The notes under the pieces: model-generated
Database searches by the model: none
What the model was told of the DNA's origin: nothing
Seen by the model: the letters and a program-made list of their open reading frames with translations, nothing else
In this document: one piece after another, positions 62,365 to 64,000 of the stretch
Position numbering within the stretch: position 1 is the first letter of the stretch
Layout: the number at the start of each line of letters is the position of its first letter
Origin: Argyresthia goedartella
Lineage: Eukaryota; Arthropoda; Insecta; Lepidoptera; Argyresthiidae
Reading direction: 5' to 3'
Assembly (NCBI GenBank): GCA_949825045.1
Contig: OX463810.1
Location: forward strand, 34,792,201-34,856,200
Length of the DNA: 64,000 nucleotides
Program-made: the position numbers and the translations under genes

Positions 62365-63631
62365 ATGCAGTGCTCTCAATGTAAATTGCCTATTTACGAC
62401 AACGAGGATATCACTTGCACTGCGCATCTATCCCCGAGAACGTCTTTAGGAAAATGAGAAAACCGAAAAAGGGTAGCTGGGTCGGAATGTGTTGTGACGG
62501 GACCGAGCGCAAGGAGACTGAGCTGAACCGAGCGGCGGCTCACTGGCGCCGGCGCCTGCAACGACACTGGCTACTAGCGGCCAAACTCGAGACAAAACCA
62601 AATCAGTCAACATTTGCACCCAACCTGGTACTACTGAATCATCTTATACTGGCTCCACTCCCCTGACCATCAATACCACTCCCATTGCATCCACCACTCG
62701 CATAACTACCAGTCCGATACAAGATCAGGTGTCGGATAAAATACATGCACTTTTAATTCAATCTCTCAATGAGTTCACATTGAAACAAGCCGACTCATTG
62801 GACAAATTTAAAGCCGATCTTCTGGGCCAACTTAAGAGCCACCGCGACTTCGTCGAGAATAAGGTCAACAGGTCGTCGCAACTAATCTCCGAGCTGACAT
62901 CAAAAGTTGACCTCCTAACCACAAAAATCCAGGAACTCAGTGAATCAGCTGACTTCACATCGGAGCGGGTCGACAAACTCGAGGCCCGGGTTTGCAAACT
63001 CGAGGGAATGCTGGGTGACATGGATAAAGTAAAAATTGAAAACCGCGAAATGTCCAATATAACGAAGGAACTGAAAGCATGTATTAACAGTATGGAACAA
63101 AGGAGTCGGCAGAATAACATCGAGATCTTCGGGGTCCCTGAGCGCAAGTCCGAGTCGGCCCAAACAATTGTCATTTCTATTGCAAAAGCCGTGAGCATCG
63201 ACTTGAAGACGGATGATGTCTACTCAGCCGTGCGAATATCCACACGCAATACCAGCGGTCTACCCAGACCAATTATTGCCAAACTGCGCTCGACTCTAAA
63301 GAAAGACGAGATGATTAGTGCAGTTCGAAGGCGGCGCGGCGTCACCACCTCCGATATCGTCGGATTCCCTGGTAAGAGTCAGAATAAAAGCGTGAACGAG
63401 CATCTTACCGCCGAGAATAAGAACTTGCTGAAACAGGCAAAAACTAAAGGCAATGAGTTGGGGTTTCGTTATTCGTGGACACGCAATGCCAAGATATTCC
63501 TTCGCCAAGACGACAATTACCCGGCGGTACGCATCGACAGCCTTTCACAACTGAACACCTTAAAAAGATCAAGCAAACCCCCCCGCTTCGACCGCGAAGC
63601 CCCACGAACTGAAACGCTTGAGAACCACTGA
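62365..63631 (+). pseudogene. non-LTR retrotransposon ORF1 protein (degraded PHD finger, coiled coil, RNA-binding domain)
   Basis: The start MQCSQCKLPIYDNEDITC and then, in another frame, SIPENVFRKMRKPKKGSW is a PHD-type zinc finger of the kind found at the N-terminus of some CR1/jockey-like ORF1 proteins. It is broken by two frame changes. From about 62522 one frame is open for 370 codons: a Ser/Thr-rich linker, a long coiled coil (LTSKVDLLTTKIQELSESAD), then an RRM-like domain (SRQNNIEIFGVPERKSES, DDVYSAVRIS, RRRRGVTTSDIVGF) and C-terminal FRYSWTRNAKIFLRQDD. It binds element RNA. The stop is TGA at 63629-63631. Confidence 0.75.
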
Positions 63632-63849
63632 TGTCATAGTTTACTCCCTGGTAATAAATAGGCTTATCCGCTCCTACATTAACCGCACACACACACTCTC
63701 ACAACAACACCTCACACAACTAGTTCCTTGGTTCCCTTTTTACCCATCTTTGTATTTCTTTGTCGTCACTGCGACTGATTTCATTTCTGAACTGATTGTA
63801 TTACACATTGTATCTTTTTTTTAAAAGGCCTAATAAAAATATATTTACA

Positions 63850-64000
63850 AAATTCTCGGGAAGACGTCGGCGGTCGTCCATGGTTTACTTAGGAATGCAT
63901 ATGATGTTATTGGTATTTGCGAAAAGAACTTAATAGATGGCGTGTTCGACTCAGAGGTGAGCGAGCCTCGCTATGACGTCCACCGAGCGGACCGCAATGT
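63850..64000 (+). pseudogene. non-LTR ORF2, start of AP-endonuclease domain, cut by the window end
   Basis: The frame NAYDVIGICEKNLIDGVFDS followed by RYDVHRADRN matches the N-terminal endonuclease of ORF2 (D-I-x-ETWL-like and Y-x-x-R-DR motifs). In this copy the catalytic Glu of ETWL appears as CEKNL, so Glu is kept but the context has changed. It lies 220 bp after the ORF1 stop, in the normal place for the same element. Confidence 0.65.

Overview
The window looks like a nuclear genome segment of a moth or butterfly (Lepidoptera). It is AT-rich, host genes have long introns, and it is packed with insect-type transposable elements: tRNA-derived SINEs, BEL/Pao, jockey/CR1-like non-LTR elements, an IS630-Tc1-mariner element, a DDE element with TA target duplications and a tyrosine-recombinase element. 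The species cannot be named from sequence alone.

The only host gene I can support is Hey (hairy/E(spl)-related with YRPW motif), on the plus strand. The exon at 2455-2663 encodes the bHLH domain. After an 11.4 kb intron, the last exon at 14097-14563 encodes the Orange domain, a proline-rich tail and a C-terminal YRPW motif. The start-codon exon was not found and probably lies upstream of the window. The intron and 3' region are full of repeats, and also hold GC-rich islets and CGTGGGAA (Su(H)-type) sites.

From about 16 kb onward the window is a nest of mobile elements. Two BEL/Pao LTR retrotransposons are present. Copy B (21147-26352, minus strand, internally deleted) has CATAT target duplications. 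Copy A (31124-38464, plus strand, near full length) has ATGGT duplications. Each sits inside a different non-autonomous copy of one small repeat family. The longest member of that family (51007-52991) carries a spliced gene for a tyrosine recombinase (Crypton-like) with all catalytic residues visible. It is flanked by imperfect terminal inverted repeats of about 50 bp, with a hairpin outside one of them. This is the most unusual system in the window. A 4.8 kb DDE transposon (39118-43948) is inserted in a SINE, and a truncated BEL solo LTR (12176-12705) in another SINE.

The right third holds a maT-type mariner (53155-54484) whose terminal repeat has been amplified into a tandem array, several broken non-LTR retrotransposons, minisatellites and foldback elements. 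The window ends inside the endonuclease domain of a non-LTR element. Apart from Hey, the coding sequence seen here belongs to mobile elements, most of it visibly broken by frameshifts, stops or insertions.
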